This document shows positions 8,568 through 16,842 of a stretch of DNA of 46,193 nucleotides, piece by piece (the stretch's first letter is position 1; each line of letters starts with the position of its first letter). The DNA lies in the IMG/VR virus record IMGVR_UViG_3300047551_002877, positions 1-46,193 of that record; one strand, written 5' to 3'. This DNA is from a virus. The notes beneath the pieces were generated by a model. The model did not search any database, was not told the DNA's origin, and worked only from the letters and a program-made list of their open reading frames with translations. A program made the position numbers and the translations under genes.

Positions 8568-8764
8568 TTTTTCGTTATGATACTTTGGCAAATTATTTTC
8601 AAACAAACTTCGCGCTAATGCAACATCACAAATATAGTTTAGCAGAGTTAGAAAATATGATGCCGTGGGAAAAAACAGTTTATGTAAGTATGCTTCTCAA
8701 ATATATTGAAGAGGAAAATGAGAAGATTAAACAACAAAATTTAGCTAGAAGAAGGCAACAATAA
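8561..8764 (+). CDS. Frameshift extension of gp26 (tail-chaperone T-like part)
   Basis: A -1 frame after gene 26, open from the slippery site to TAA at 8762-8764 (67 codons). It reads RIIFRYDTLANYFQTNFAL, then MQHHKYSLAELENMMPWEKT and a charged helix ending ARRRQQ. The Y-S-L-A-E-L-E-N-M-M-P-W-E motif and helical tail look like the extension domain of tail assembly chaperones. The first in-frame ATG (8618) has no Shine-Dalgarno and would remove part of the motif, which supports translation by frameshifting. It ends TAATG with the tape measure start, the classical G/GT-then-tape-measure order. A missed independent small gene is the alternative. Confidence 0.7.
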   Translation, partial: RIIFRYDTLANYFQTNFALMQHHKYSLAELENMMPWEKTVYVSMLLKYIEEENEKIKQQNLARRRQQ

Positions 8765-10773
8765 TGGCAACTAAATTTTCTTCCATATACAAACAAGAAC
8801 TTAAATCTAGAGGCGCACTCGAATCTCTTGGCTCTACTGTAGTCAAGTCTATGGCGGAACGAGTAGATTTGAGAAATGTATTATTTGGTGGTAAAGGTTT
8901 TGTAGCGAAAACTGGAAGAAGAATATTTGGTAAAGGTTATGATCCAATTGACCGAGCAAGAAAAATAACACCAGATTCTTCAGCAGCAGTTGCCGCAGTT
9001 GCATCTCTACAAGAATCGAATAAAAGACAAGAAGATGCACTGAAAGTTATCGTCAAAAACACTATGAACATGAATATGATGGCGAGAGACATGAACATCA
9101 CTCGCCAAAATATTGCTTCATTGACAAAAGCGGTGACTGGCAAGTCTTCGAAAGGCGCCGATGCTCTTTGGATGAATGCGGCAAAAAGAGATCGAGGAGA
9201 TACTCAGCCAACAAAAGTCGGAGGTTCTTCTAGTTCGATAGTATCTGGTGTTTTAGGTGGAATGATGGGTATTGGTGGTTCTATAGGATCTGGTATTTTT
9301 AGAGCACTCGGATCAATTATTGCAATATCTCCCATATTGGGAATCGTTGGAATCGCAGCAGCAGGTTATGCAATCAAAAAAATGGGGGAAAGTATTGATT
9401 TTGCTGGAATGTTTAATTCCATCAAGAAAAACATATTAGACTTTTTAGGAGTGGATCCGGAATCGGATACCCCAATAATCAAACAATTAGCAGCAAGATT
9501 AGATGGAATTTTTGGCACAACCAAATTCACGAGCATTTATGATTGGGTAGAAAAAAACTTTGGACCTTATTTCAAACAAATAGGACAAACTATAGAACAA
9601 GGAACAAAACTTACCATAGCTTATACATCAGCCGCTTTCAAAGTTCTAGGAGATAATTTTGGTAAATTAGGAGAAATTTTCAGTTTTCATTTTAAAGATT
9701 TTATCAATCAATATAAACCTGAACTTTTGGCGACATTAGGGGCTTCTATAGGTCTTTCTGTTGGAAGTCTTTTTGGGGTTGGTCCTGGTCTCTTAGCTGG
9801 AGTAGTTACTGGAGCAGTGGGATATGTTTTGGGACGAGTTGGGCAAAACAAAACGATACCACAATTAGAAGAAGAAATAGGAAAAAAAAGAAAAGAATTG
9901 GAACAAATTAGATTGCCCATGGTAACACTTCAAGGCGAAACCTTGTCACCAGAAGAAATTTCGAATAGAGAATTGTTCGATAGAACTGCTAATGAAATAG
10001 ATGAATTAGAAAGATCCCTCGCCACAAGAAGAAAAATAGAATCTTCCATGACTTTAAGTCCGCAAAACTTTCCCAACAATTTTCGTCCATATTTGGAAGA
10101 AGAATTGAAAAAACAAGGATTATCTTCAAAAAGTCCAGAAAAAGTTTCGAGCGATGAAATATTGGATGATGATCAAAAAAGAATGGCGAAAATGATATAT
10201 GATGAATTTTACAGAGAATTTAAATCGCCAGGGATAGCCATGGCAGCAGTGGCTAATGCTTATAGGGAATCGAAATTAGATCCAAAAGCAACAAATCTCA
10301 AAAATGAAAATAGTAGAGGATTATTTCAAGTAAATCTGAACGATCCAAACAATTTTAGATATCTAAGTGAAAAAGGATTTAATGAGCAAAATTTATTGGA
10401 TCCTAAAACAAATATAAGAGCAATGATAGAGCTAATGAAATCTGCTCCTGGTAACTTAGAAAAATTGAAAATGGAATCTACTTTAGAAGGAATTACTAGA
10501 AATCTATCTACCAATTTTCTCAGACCTAAAGGTGCCGAAGAGGAAGAAAGAATAAGAATCGCTCATTTAAGTACCGCAGCTAGACTGCTGGAAGGAAGCG
10601 TTGAATTAGATAATTTAAAAAGAACATCTGGTTACGCTTCACAAACTCCAATTATTCAAAATATAAACAATAATAATGTGACTAAGACTGCGGCGCCAGC
10701 GCAGCCTATTCCGAATGCATTTAATGTAGATGTTGGTGAACTTCTTTTCGCACAATTAGTAAGAGGGATGTAA
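8764..10773 (+). CDS. 29: Tail tape measure protein with lytic transglycosylase-like C-terminus
   Basis: A 669-residue protein. Residues about 60-140 are helical and charged. Gly/Ala/Ile-rich hydrophobic stretches follow (about 160-205 and 318-355), as in tape measure proteins. A coiled segment (about 365-425) and, from about 470, a lysozyme-fold segment follow: MAAVANAYRESKLDP with putative catalytic Glu at about residue 502, then NSRGLFQVNLND. This resembles SLT domains that open a path through peptidoglycan. Position after the tail chaperone fits T4 gp29 (590 residues). The start overlaps the preceding stop by one base, and a terminator follows immediately. Confidence 0.72.
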   Translation: MATKFSSIYKQELKSRGALESLGSTVVKSMAERVDLRNVLFGGKGFVAKTGRRIFGKGYDPIDRARKITPDSSAAVAAVASLQESNKRQEDALKVIVKNTMNMNMMARDMNITRQNIASLTKAVTGKSSKGADALWMNAAKRDRGDTQPTKVGGSSSSIVSGVLGGMMGIGGSIGSGIFRALGSIIAISPILGIVGIAAAGYAIKKMGESIDFAGMFNSIKKNILDFLGVDPESDTPIIKQLAARLDGIFGTTKFTSIYDWVEKNFGPYFKQIGQTIEQGTKLTIAYTSAAFKVLGDNFGKLGEIFSFHFKDFINQYKPELLATLGASIGLSVGSLFGVGPGLLAGVVTGAVGYVLGRVGQNKTIPQLEEEIGKKRKELEQIRLPMVTLQGETLSPEEISNRELFDRTANEIDELERSLATRRKIESSMTLSPQNFPNNFRPYLEEELKKQGLSSKSPEKVSSDEILDDDQKRMAKMIYDEFYREFKSPGIAMAAVANAYRESKLDPKATNLKNENSRGLFQVNLNDPNNFRYLSEKGFNEQNLLDPKTNIRAMIELMKSAPGNLEKLKMESTLEGITRNLSTNFLRPKGAEEEERIRIAHLSTAARLLEGSVELDNLKRTSGYASQTPIIQNINNNNVTKTAAPAQPIPNAFNVDVGELLFAQLVRGM

Positions 10774-10780
10774 TAATAAA

Positions 10781-10808
10781 AACCCCGCTTTTGGCGGGGT
10801 TTCTTTTT
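10781..10808. terminator. Bidirectional intrinsic terminator
   Basis: A perfect stem AACCCCGC / GCGGGGTT with a 5-nt loop lies between the convergent tape measure and ssDNA-binding genes. T-runs follow on the plus strand (TTCTTTTTTT) and A-rich sequence gives U-runs on the minus strand, so it should stop transcripts from both sides. Confidence 0.85.
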
Positions 10809-11705
10809 TTACTCTTCTTCAGCGAGAGACTTAAAAAAATTCAAGTCTTCGTCATCATCAGCAATAGACGCTTTCGCTGGTGATGGTGCCGCTTTTGGCT
10901 TCATGCCTTGAACTGGAAGGTCTTCTGCGCGAGCTTGTGCTGCAACAGGTTCACCATCAAATCCAAGAACTTTATCCAAACGAGATTTCATCATCTCATA
11001 TGACTTGAAGTTTTTCTTATCAAGAAACTCTTTTAGTGAGTGCTCTTGTGAATAAATCTTTTCAAGTTTAGAATCGTCACCATCAAGCAAAGGTGATTTA
11101 TCTGCAAACTCTGATTTATCATAGTTGCGATATCCTTCAACATTGCGAATCTTAAGTTTGAAGTTAGCGCCTTCCCACATATCAAACGGATTCACTGGCT
11201 CTTCATCAGCGAATTCTGGATTCATTGCTTCAGTAAGTTTATCGAAAATTTTCTTACCGAATTTGAAGAGTCGAACTGTTCCTTCATTCTCAGGATTCGA
11301 AGGATCCGAAACAACATAAACGTTAGCAATATAGCTAAGTTTACGCTTTTGCTTACGAACGATTTCTTTGTTTGCTTCGATGCCTGAATTCCACAATGAG
11401 TTATTGTGTTCGCAAACTGGGCACTTCTCATTCAAAGTAGTCAAACAGTTATCGATGAACCATCCACCGGGTCCTTGAAAACCGTGACTGAATGTTCGAA
11501 CCCAAGGAAGACCATCATCACCATCAACAGAAGGTGCTGGTAGAAAGCGAATAATAGCCATGCCATTACCTGACTTATCTACACTTGGTTGCCAGAATCG
11601 GGTATCATCTTTTGAGCCAGCTTCTACAGCTTGTGTGGTAGTCTCAATTGCTTTCGTAAGTTTTTCGAGACTGTTGCGGTTGCGTTTCAAATTTGCAAAA
11701 CTCAT
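10809..11705 (-). CDS. 32: Single-stranded DNA-binding protein gp32
   Basis: A 298-residue homologue of T4 gp32, which coats ssDNA in replication and recombination. The basic N-terminus (MSFANLKRNRNSLEKLTKAI) matches the cooperativity domain. The zinc ligands are visible as H74, C87, C95 and C98 (FSHGF, DNC, EKCPVCEH). The OB core follows, and the C-terminus is acidic (DDDEDLNFFKSLAEEE), the protein-interaction tail. The ATG has AAGGAC upstream. Genes 59, 33 and dsbA lie upstream in T4 order, with an inserted HAD gene. Confidence 0.95.
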   Translation of the reverse strand: MSFANLKRNRNSLEKLTKAIETTTQAVEAGSKDDTRFWQPSVDKSGNGMAIIRFLPAPSVDGDDGLPWVRTFSHGFQGPGGWFIDNCLTTLNEKCPVCEHNNSLWNSGIEANKEIVRKQKRKLSYIANVYVVSDPSNPENEGTVRLFKFGKKIFDKLTEAMNPEFADEEPVNPFDMWEGANFKLKIRNVEGYRNYDKSEFADKSPLLDGDDSKLEKIYSQEHSLKEFLDKKNFKSYEMMKSRLDKVLGFDGEPVAAQARAEDLPVQGMKPKAAPSPAKASIADDDEDLNFFKSLAEEE

Positions 11706-11776
11706 ATTAAGTCCTTTCGTATGTCGTAGTATAAACGGAGTATGTTTTGTTATCCACAGTATGCATTATGTGAATG

Positions 11777-11784
11777 TATTTATG
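11777..11784 (-). promoter_or_regulatory. Late-promoter-like octamer CATAAATA upstream of gene 32
   Basis: One mismatch to TATAAATA on the minus strand, about 70 nt before the gene 32 start and overlapping the end of the HAD gene. It may give late expression of gene 32. Confidence 0.4.
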
Positions 11785-12286
11785 CACTCGGGCGACCAGG
11801 GCGAATAATTTCACTCACTAATGCCATCGTTTGATCAACATCAGTATGTAAAATCCCATGACCGCCTGCTGCATTGAATGCATCGATAATCTCTGGAGTA
11901 TCATCAATCAAAATTGTATCAGGCGTCGCATACTGTGCTTTGTATGTCCTACCTGGTACAATATTTGCTTTGAAGAAAACGCCATTTTCATTTAACCAAT
12001 GCAATTTCTGTTCTTTCACCTGTTCATGATATTGAAGCCCACCAGATGATGAAAGAATTTCTAAATTTTCCGACCTTTGAGTCAGAAAAACTAGGCGTGC
12101 TAAGAGAGATCGCCCACCAGAAAACCAATCAAGCGTTTTGAATTGTTCCGTAGTTACGAACTGTTCCCAATTAACAGACCATTCTTTATCGTCCCTTTCT
12201 TCACGATGAAGGGGACCAAACATAGATTCATAGCGCGATTGAAAATCACAAAGTACGCCATCCATGTCTAAGTAAACTTTTTTCAT
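11780..12286 (-). CDS. HAD-superfamily 5'-nucleotidase/phosphatase
   Basis: A 168-residue HAD hydrolase. Motif I is DMDGVLCD at residues 7-14 (nucleophile D7, acid D9). Motif II is probably VFLTQRS at about 66-72, a Lys follows in the middle, and motif IV is TILIDDTPE at about 124-132. Small phage HADs of this type act on nucleotide or polynucleotide 5'/3' phosphates (family knowledge; substrate not visible). It sits between gene 59 (4-nt overlap) and gene 32, so it is co-transcribed with replication genes. An insertion relative to the T4 59-32 order. Confidence 0.8.
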   Translation of the reverse strand: MKKVYLDMDGVLCDFQSRYESMFGPLHREERDDKEWSVNWEQFVTTEQFKTLDWFSGGRSLLARLVFLTQRSENLEILSSSGGLQYHEQVKEQKLHWLNENGVFFKANIVPGRTYKAQYATPDTILIDDTPEIIDAFNAAGGHGILHTDVDQTMALVSEIIRPGRPSA

Positions 12287-12864
12287 TGTAGTCCTTCTAG
12301 TGCAAGTTTTCTGAATTTTGTTTTATCAAACTCTATAAAGGGAGTATAGCACACCCACTTCTTAAATACAAGAGGCCAGCGAATTGTATCCGTTATTTTC
12401 CGGTTCCATACCGGTAAGAAATTCGCAAATGAATTTAGAATACATACCGTCTCATCAGATACCTCTTCCCTATTTGCGAGAGTCAAAAGTAGGGGATAAT
12501 CACCATTAGTTTTCAAAACACTATTGAAATCTGAAGTTTCTCTTATCTTCTGGCAATCATTTCGAAAGTGATAAGAAAGAGATTGTATTCTTGCCATTCG
12601 CGCCATGTGTATTTCTTTAGATGAATCTACAAGCAAATTGCCAGCCCAAATATTAGAATCTTTCAATAAGTTGGATATGACAAATTGCTTGTATTCATCT
12701 GGATCATACTTTCTCGATAATTTATAGAAGTGATACTTATCTTTTCTTTTTTCGAACGAGTCTATTGTAATATTACACTTACCATTATACTTGAAGTAAT
12801 CATAATTCGTGGTGAAGTGTAACTTTAAAACATGAAATATACTGAAGGCTTCATAACCAGTCAT
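12283..12864 (-). CDS. 59: Helicase loader gp59
   Basis: A 193-residue protein resembling T4 gp59 (217 residues), which binds forks and gp32-coated DNA and loads the gp41 helicase. Matching segments are YDYFKYNGKCNITIDSFEKR, KDKYHFYKLSRKY and FVISNLLKDSNIWAGNLL (about residues 20-80); the C-terminal half is helical. The gene overlaps its neighbours by 4 nt on both sides and has its T4 neighbours 33 and 32 nearby. Confidence 0.85.
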   Translation of the reverse strand: MTGYEAFSIFHVLKLHFTTNYDYFKYNGKCNITIDSFEKRKDKYHFYKLSRKYDPDEYKQFVISNLLKDSNIWAGNLLVDSSKEIHMARMARIQSLSYHFRNDCQKIRETSDFNSVLKTNGDYPLLLTLANREEVSDETVCILNSFANFLPVWNRKITDTIRWPLVFKKWVCYTPFIEFDKTKFRKLALEGLQ

Positions 12865-13082
12865 ATTGGAAGTCGGTGCGTTTTCGGAAGCATATTGAGT
12901 TCTTGTGCATCAATTTCGATTTTAGCTTTCAAATCTTTATTGACAAGTGTTGAAGCTACTTCGATTTCCATGCCAGTTCGATTACAATATTCAACGATTG
13001 CTTCCATGTAATTGTAATCAGTGCCGGAGACAATACTTTCTATCTCTTCTTGAAATTTGAACATCTCTTCTTTAGTAGGCAT
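12861..13082 (-). CDS. 33: Late transcription co-activator gp33-like
   Basis: A 73-residue small protein between dsbA and gene 59, exactly where T4 gene 33 lies. It has an acidic helical core (YMEAIVEYCNRTGMEIEVAS) and ends LNMLPKTHRLPI. T4 gp33 bridges RNA polymerase and the sliding clamp to activate late promoters; shorter forms occur in marine T4-like phages. Assignment rests mainly on synteny and size. TATAAATA-type promoters elsewhere in the window agree with such a protein being present. Confidence 0.72.
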   Translation of the reverse strand: MPTKEEMFKFQEEIESIVSGTDYNYMEAIVEYCNRTGMEIEVASTLVNKDLKAKIEIDAQELNMLPKTHRLPI

Positions 13083-13083
13083 T

Positions 13084-13356
13084 TTACTTTACGATAGTTT
13101 CATAGAGTTGTTCAAACTGTTCATGTGTTGCGACTTCTTCATCATAATTTTGTTTATGATAAACTTTCACCAAACGATTGACTAAGCGTTTCGGTAGTTT
13201 AAGCTCTTCGCATACATTCTTGACTGCTTCTTTGATCAAATCTTTCTCAGCAGCAATTCGAGTCATTGAGTTAGAACACTCTTTGATTGCATCATATAGT
13301 TTTTTTCGATCTGTTTCAGATGAGATTTGATTGATACTAAATTGTTGTACTGCCAT
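13084..13356 (-). CDS. dsbA: dsDNA-binding protein DsbA
   Basis: A 90-residue homologue of T4 DsbA (89 residues), a small dsDNA-binding protein linked to late transcription and replication. Shared features are a helical charged body, CEELKLPKRLVNRLVKVYHK (about 49-68) and a Glu-rich end with QLYETIV. A clean ribosome site AAGGAGAAAT precedes it. It is followed after 1 nt by gene 33. The Lys/Arg-rich centre fits DNA binding. Confidence 0.82.
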   Translation of the reverse strand: MAVQQFSINQISSETDRKKLYDAIKECSNSMTRIAAEKDLIKEAVKNVCEELKLPKRLVNRLVKVYHKQNYDEEVATHEQFEQLYETIVK

Positions 13357-13367
13357 AATATTTCTCC

Positions 13368-14510
13368 TTAAATAAATCCAATTTTAGAATTAATTTTCTT
13401 AATAGCCTTTTGATCTGTCTGCTTGTTGAATACTTCAGCAATAGACCAAGTGCTTTTATCACCTTCAAGTTTAACTTCGACTCTCTGTGCAAGTTTTTCC
13501 GCTTGTTCTTTAGTCAGTGGCTCGAAAGAAAGAATATCGAAACAACGACCAGGGCGAATCAGGGCTGGATCTACATCACGAATTGAAGGAAGATTTGTTG
13601 AGAAAATCATCTTCTTTCCTTTTGTGGTGACAAGACCATCTCCCACATTCAGAAAGCGATGCATCATTGTATTACCATCACTACGAGACTTCAAGAAATT
13701 ATCAGAGTCTTCAAGCACCATCATTCCTGTGTCATCTTCGATGAATCGAGCGAATACAAAATCTTTTTCGAGAATTGCAGCATCATATGTTACGATTGCA
13801 GACGAATTACTATGTGCAATTAGTCCTCGGATGAATGTAGTCTTTCCTGTTCCAGGAGGACCAATCAGCAAAAGAATATTCGCAGGTGACTTCATGAATC
13901 TGTCATAATAGTCAGTGAGCTTCTCGCCTTTGAGAAAAGGATACATCTCTTCAACTGGCATTCGATCTACATTCAAAGGAACACTTACTGATTCACCATT
14001 GTTAGAATAGATCCATTCGATATATGAAGTGACGAGATCGAACTCTTCAAGAAAATCTTTTTGAATATCATGAATGAAATTCATGTCGCCGTAAGGCTTT
14101 ACGATAATCGAATTTGAACTAACATCATAACGAATAAAATTGTCATTCGCTAATAGAATGATACCACTAGAATCATTGAACTCAAGCAAATGGTCTCGAA
14201 CGAAAGCCTGCTCAATGTAAGTATGCCAGTCTTTTCGATTACCGTGAAGTTTAAATTCCCGAGTATGTGTAGACTTTCCCTTTGTAGCCCGCACATCTAA
14301 AAGTTGAGAGAACACATAATCACTATAGTCAGATGCACCAACAAAAATTTTATCGTTCTTAGACATTTTTATTTCATCTGCGCCCCAGACATAATAATCG
14401 AGGACTCTCTTCGTTCTTTTTCTAGTTTGTATTCTTTTAATTTTTCTCGAATATCGAAGTCTTCGAAGCATTTCATCAATTGATCTATCAATTTTTTCAA
14501 TTTCGCTCAT
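13368..14510 (-). CDS. AAA+ ATPase
   Basis: A 380-residue AAA+ protein. Walker A GPPGTGKT at residues 217-224, Walker B MMVLEDSD at 263-270, sensor 1 STN at about 304, and an Arg-rich RPGR (319-322) as arginine finger. Residues 1-200 are unrelated to the ATPase core and begin with a very basic segment (KIKRIQTRKRTKR), possibly nucleic-acid binding. The core resembles BCS1/ClpX-like remodelling ATPases encoded by T4-like marine phages; substrate unknown. The first ATG overlaps the stop of the lysin gene (ATGA). A start at Met49 is possible but would lose that coupling. Confidence 0.75.
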   Translation of the reverse strand: MSEIEKIDRSIDEMLRRLRYSRKIKRIQTRKRTKRVLDYYVWGADEIKMSKNDKIFVGASDYSDYVFSQLLDVRATKGKSTHTREFKLHGNRKDWHTYIEQAFVRDHLLEFNDSSGIILLANDNFIRYDVSSNSIIVKPYGDMNFIHDIQKDFLEEFDLVTSYIEWIYSNNGESVSVPLNVDRMPVEEMYPFLKGEKLTDYYDRFMKSPANILLLIGPPGTGKTTFIRGLIAHSNSSAIVTYDAAILEKDFVFARFIEDDTGMMVLEDSDNFLKSRSDGNTMMHRFLNVGDGLVTTKGKKMIFSTNLPSIRDVDPALIRPGRCFDILSFEPLTKEQAEKLAQRVEVKLEGDKSTWSIAEVFNKQTDQKAIKKINSKIGFI

Positions 14511-15058
14511 TATACTCTCAATAAATGTTTTCTTTTTTCAACTCTATCCCGTTTGCTTCTGTAGAAAACGTGATTACCTATCTGATTAGTTTTCTGCAAT
14601 TTCCAACCAGGATTTACTTTAGTGTTATGAAAATATGTTGCGCCTTTTGTAATATCATCAAGTAAATGATAGTATAAAATAATTTCCATTGCAAGTGATC
14701 GAATGTCATTATACAACGGGGATCTATAAATTGTCAATTTGTTTTTGGCAATATTTGGATCGCAATACCAAGAGAACTGACAAACACCTCTAATTTTCTG
14801 ATATACAACTCCACAAATGGTATTAGGAAAATTACCAGAAACTACTCTGTTTAATGTCACAAAAGCAACTGCTGCTTTTCCAATTAAGTTTTCTGATCTG
14901 GCCTCGAAATATATGTTCTCTGCGAGACAATTCACTTGTCTCTGTGTATCTTTACTTAGTTCATTGAAGCTAAGAAATACAGGCAATCCTTGTGAGTTTG
15001 CCGCAGATGATAAGAGAACAAAAGTCGAAAGCACTACACTGAAAAGTATAGTTTTCAT
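14510..15058 (-). CDS. Exported SleB-type cell wall hydrolase (endolysin)
   Basis: A 182-residue hydrolase of the SleB/Hydrolase_2 type. Residues 1-22 are a Sec-type signal peptide (MKTILFSVVLSTFVLLSSAANS). The domain starts AENIYFEARSENLIGKAAVA with the catalytic Glu at residue 52, then FVTLNRV, a CQFSWYCD motif and KGATYFHNTKVNPGW. These enzymes cleave peptidoglycan (amidase or transglycosylase reports). Export by the host Sec system would make lysis partly holin-independent. A strong AGGAG lies before the ATG, which starts only about 17 nt after the tmRNA 3' hairpin, so the lysin is probably expressed from the processed tmRNA precursor transcript. Confidence 0.82.
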   Translation of the reverse strand: MKTILFSVVLSTFVLLSSAANSQGLPVFLSFNELSKDTQRQVNCLAENIYFEARSENLIGKAAVAFVTLNRVVSGNFPNTICGVVYQKIRGVCQFSWYCDPNIAKNKLTIYRSPLYNDIRSLAMEIILYYHLLDDITKGATYFHNTKVNPGWKLQKTNQIGNHVFYRSKRDRVEKRKHLLRV

Positions 15059-15074
15059 CTTTCTCTCCTTTTGT

Positions 15075-15420
15075 GTTGGTGGGTTATTCTGTTACGAGGA
15101 AACCCACCGAAACCCTAGGCTGAGTTTAGGCAGCCAATGCGAAACGTTCTTCGTTTGCAGTTACTTCGTTTGCTTCTTCGGCTGAGAAGTCTCAACCCTA
15201 CGGCTTTCACATTGCCGGATCGTCTGTTTCTCTACTTATTGCCCTGTCGAAACCAAGTCAGGCCCATCAGAAGCATACTACCTACACCCACTTACGATTG
15301 GCGTAACCAGCGGTAGTTAGAAATCTGCTCATGTATTTCTATAATATGCTTCTGGTGGACCTGGGCGGAATCGAACCGCCGTCCAGAACACCTTTCGATC
15401 TACTTCATACGATCATATTT
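15075..15420 (-). ncRNA. ssrA: Circularly permuted two-piece tmRNA
   Basis: Read on the minus strand, the acceptor piece comes first: T-arm GGCGG-TTCGATT-CCGCC (15364-15380), acceptor strand CAGGTCC, discriminator A and encoded CCA ending at 15353. An excised loop follows (about 15266-15352) with a perfect 10-bp stem TATGCTTCTG/CAGAAGCATA. The coding piece starts GGGCCTG at 15265, pairing over 7 bp with CAGGTCC, then GACTTGGTTTCGACAGGG, the usual tmRNA 5' domain. The tag frame 15126-15173 encodes ANEVTANEERFALAA and TAA. The 3' part has a stem GGTGGGTT/AACCCACC (15078-15108). This is the alphaproteobacterial arrangement. The 5' limit near 15420 is inferred from the end of the upstream gene. 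Confidence 0.9.
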
Positions 15421-16101
15421 TTATTTAGTTCGATAATACCTATCGATATACTCCAACAAATTTTTATAATGATCTGTAGTCTTTTCTATAAAAACTTGTC
15501 CATCTTCTTCTTCGACACCAATCAGTACAACGGATTGATGAATCGGTGTTCCAGTCAATTCATAAAACATCTCAGCATATGCGGTGCATTGCATAAAATA
15601 GTTACCAATAGATTCTTTTTTCTTTGCTTTAGTTGAAGACTTAAAATCAATTACAGATAAAACACCATTCCATTCAGCAATACAGTCTACTCTACCTGCA
15701 ATTCGTAATTGATCAGAATAAAGTGCTTGTTCTAGAGTATAAACTTTCGTGATATTTTTGTCAATATATGGCTTTATCTTTAAGAATAATTCTTTGATGT
15801 TCGGCATCATAGAATGCATCTTCATTTCTGTCATTTCGTTCAGAAGATACTTTTCACATACACTATGAAGTTTTGTTCCGCGGCGAGAAGCTCTGCCTGC
15901 TATCTTATTCGCTTCTTCATTTCCAACTCTTTCGCGCCACTCAGCAATAGCTTTAGAATTGTAATGAGAAAGCACAGTAGTAACAGAAGGATATTTTTTG
16001 CCACTCGGCGTCAGATACACTCTTCCCAAATCTGACGTTTGTGCTTGTAAGTCAAACTGTAACTCTGGCAATTTTACATGCTCAAACAACATGGTCTTCA
16101 T
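15421..16101 (-). CDS. PD-(D/E)XK exonuclease
   Basis: A 226-residue Cas4/RecB-like nuclease. RGTKLHSVCEKYL (about 74-86, His79), GRVDCIAEW with Asp139, and VIDFKSSTK with Asp152 and Lys154 form the expected H-D-D-K active site, followed by QCTAYAEMFYE (motif QxxxY). T4-like marine phages encode such nucleases near phoH; a role in DNA processing or host DNA degradation is likely. It overlaps phoH by 20 nt, and its stop codon directly abuts the tmRNA acceptor piece, so mRNA and tmRNA share a transcript. Confidence 0.82.
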   Translation of the reverse strand: MKTMLFEHVKLPELQFDLQAQTSDLGRVYLTPSGKKYPSVTTVLSHYNSKAIAEWRERVGNEEANKIAGRASRRGTKLHSVCEKYLLNEMTEMKMHSMMPNIKELFLKIKPYIDKNITKVYTLEQALYSDQLRIAGRVDCIAEWNGVLSVIDFKSSTKAKKKESIGNYFMQCTAYAEMFYELTGTPIHQSVVLIGVEEEDGQVFIEKTTDHYKNLLEYIDRYYRTK

Positions 16102-16825
16102 ATCTCAGTTTGGCTAAGATATAATCTTTCACCAACGAAGATCGAACGATATCATCAGGTGTAAACTCAATCTTAGTGAATGCTTCCATATGCAAAGCGA
16201 TATCGAAGAATTTCAAAATACCACTCATGTCATTCTTCTTTTTGTTCAGGTCTGTCTGACGATAGTCACCACACCAGATAATTTTCGAACGATAACCAAC
16301 ACGAGTCATTACAGTATCAATCTCTTCGAATGTCAAGTTTTGCATCTCATCAACGATAATAATTGCATCATCAAAACTCATACCTCGAATGAATGATGTA
16401 GAAATAAATTCTACATATCCTTGTTCTTCGAGCCTTTGATATGCATCTTTGCGACCGAATAATGTCTCGCAGATTTGTCTGTATGGTTGCTGATAAATTT
16501 CCATTTTCTCAGTAACATCGCCAGGCAAATGCCCGACTTCTCTCGATTGAACTGCTGATCGAACGAGAATTATTTTCTTAAATGGATTTGATTTGTCTAG
16601 AACTTCTTCAAGTGCTTTGTACATAGCACAGAAAGTTTTTCCTGTACCTGCTACTCCGTGAAGTGCTACAAAATAATCACCTCTCTTATATGCGTCGAAA
16701 AACTTTTTTTGATTTTCGGTGAGAGGATCGAAAGTTTTAAGATCATCTATCTTGATTCTTAAACTATGAGTATTTTTTGCTTCATCTTCGGTTAGTTTTA
16801 TTTTAGTGTTGGCTTTTCTTGACAT
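16082..16825 (-). CDS. phoH: PhoH-like P-loop ATPase
   Basis: A 247-residue PhoH-family ATPase. Walker A GVAGTGKT (57-64), an LVRSAVQSREVGHLPGDVTE motif, Walker B IIIVDEMQN at about 148-156, and the WCGDYRQTDL segment (about 181-190). PhoH is widespread in marine phages; the precise role (RNA-linked ATPase or phosphate-stress gene) is unsettled. It overlaps the downstream nuclease by 20 nt. A weak AAAGGAT ribosome site precedes the start. Confidence 0.88.
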   Translation of the reverse strand: MSRKANTKIKLTEDEAKNTHSLRIKIDDLKTFDPLTENQKKFFDAYKRGDYFVALHGVAGTGKTFCAMYKALEEVLDKSNPFKKIILVRSAVQSREVGHLPGDVTEKMEIYQQPYRQICETLFGRKDAYQRLEEQGYVEFISTSFIRGMSFDDAIIIVDEMQNLTFEEIDTVMTRVGYRSKIIWCGDYRQTDLNKKKNDMSGILKFFDIALHMEAFTKIEFTPDDIVRSSLVKDYILAKLRYEDHVV

Positions 16826-16842
16826 TAAAATCCTTTTTATAG

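Noticed and set aside
13423-13908. Plus-strand 161-codon ORF
   Set aside because: Antisense shadow of the AAA+ gene; no initiation signal.
14817-15185. Plus-strand ORF of 122 codons
   Set aside because: Antisense to the lysin and tmRNA coding piece, composition unlike a protein.
15331-15636. Plus-strand ORF over the tmRNA and nuclease end
   Set aside because: It is antisense to the tmRNA acceptor piece and the PD-(D/E)XK gene, with no ribosome site; its start encodes translated T-arm sequence.
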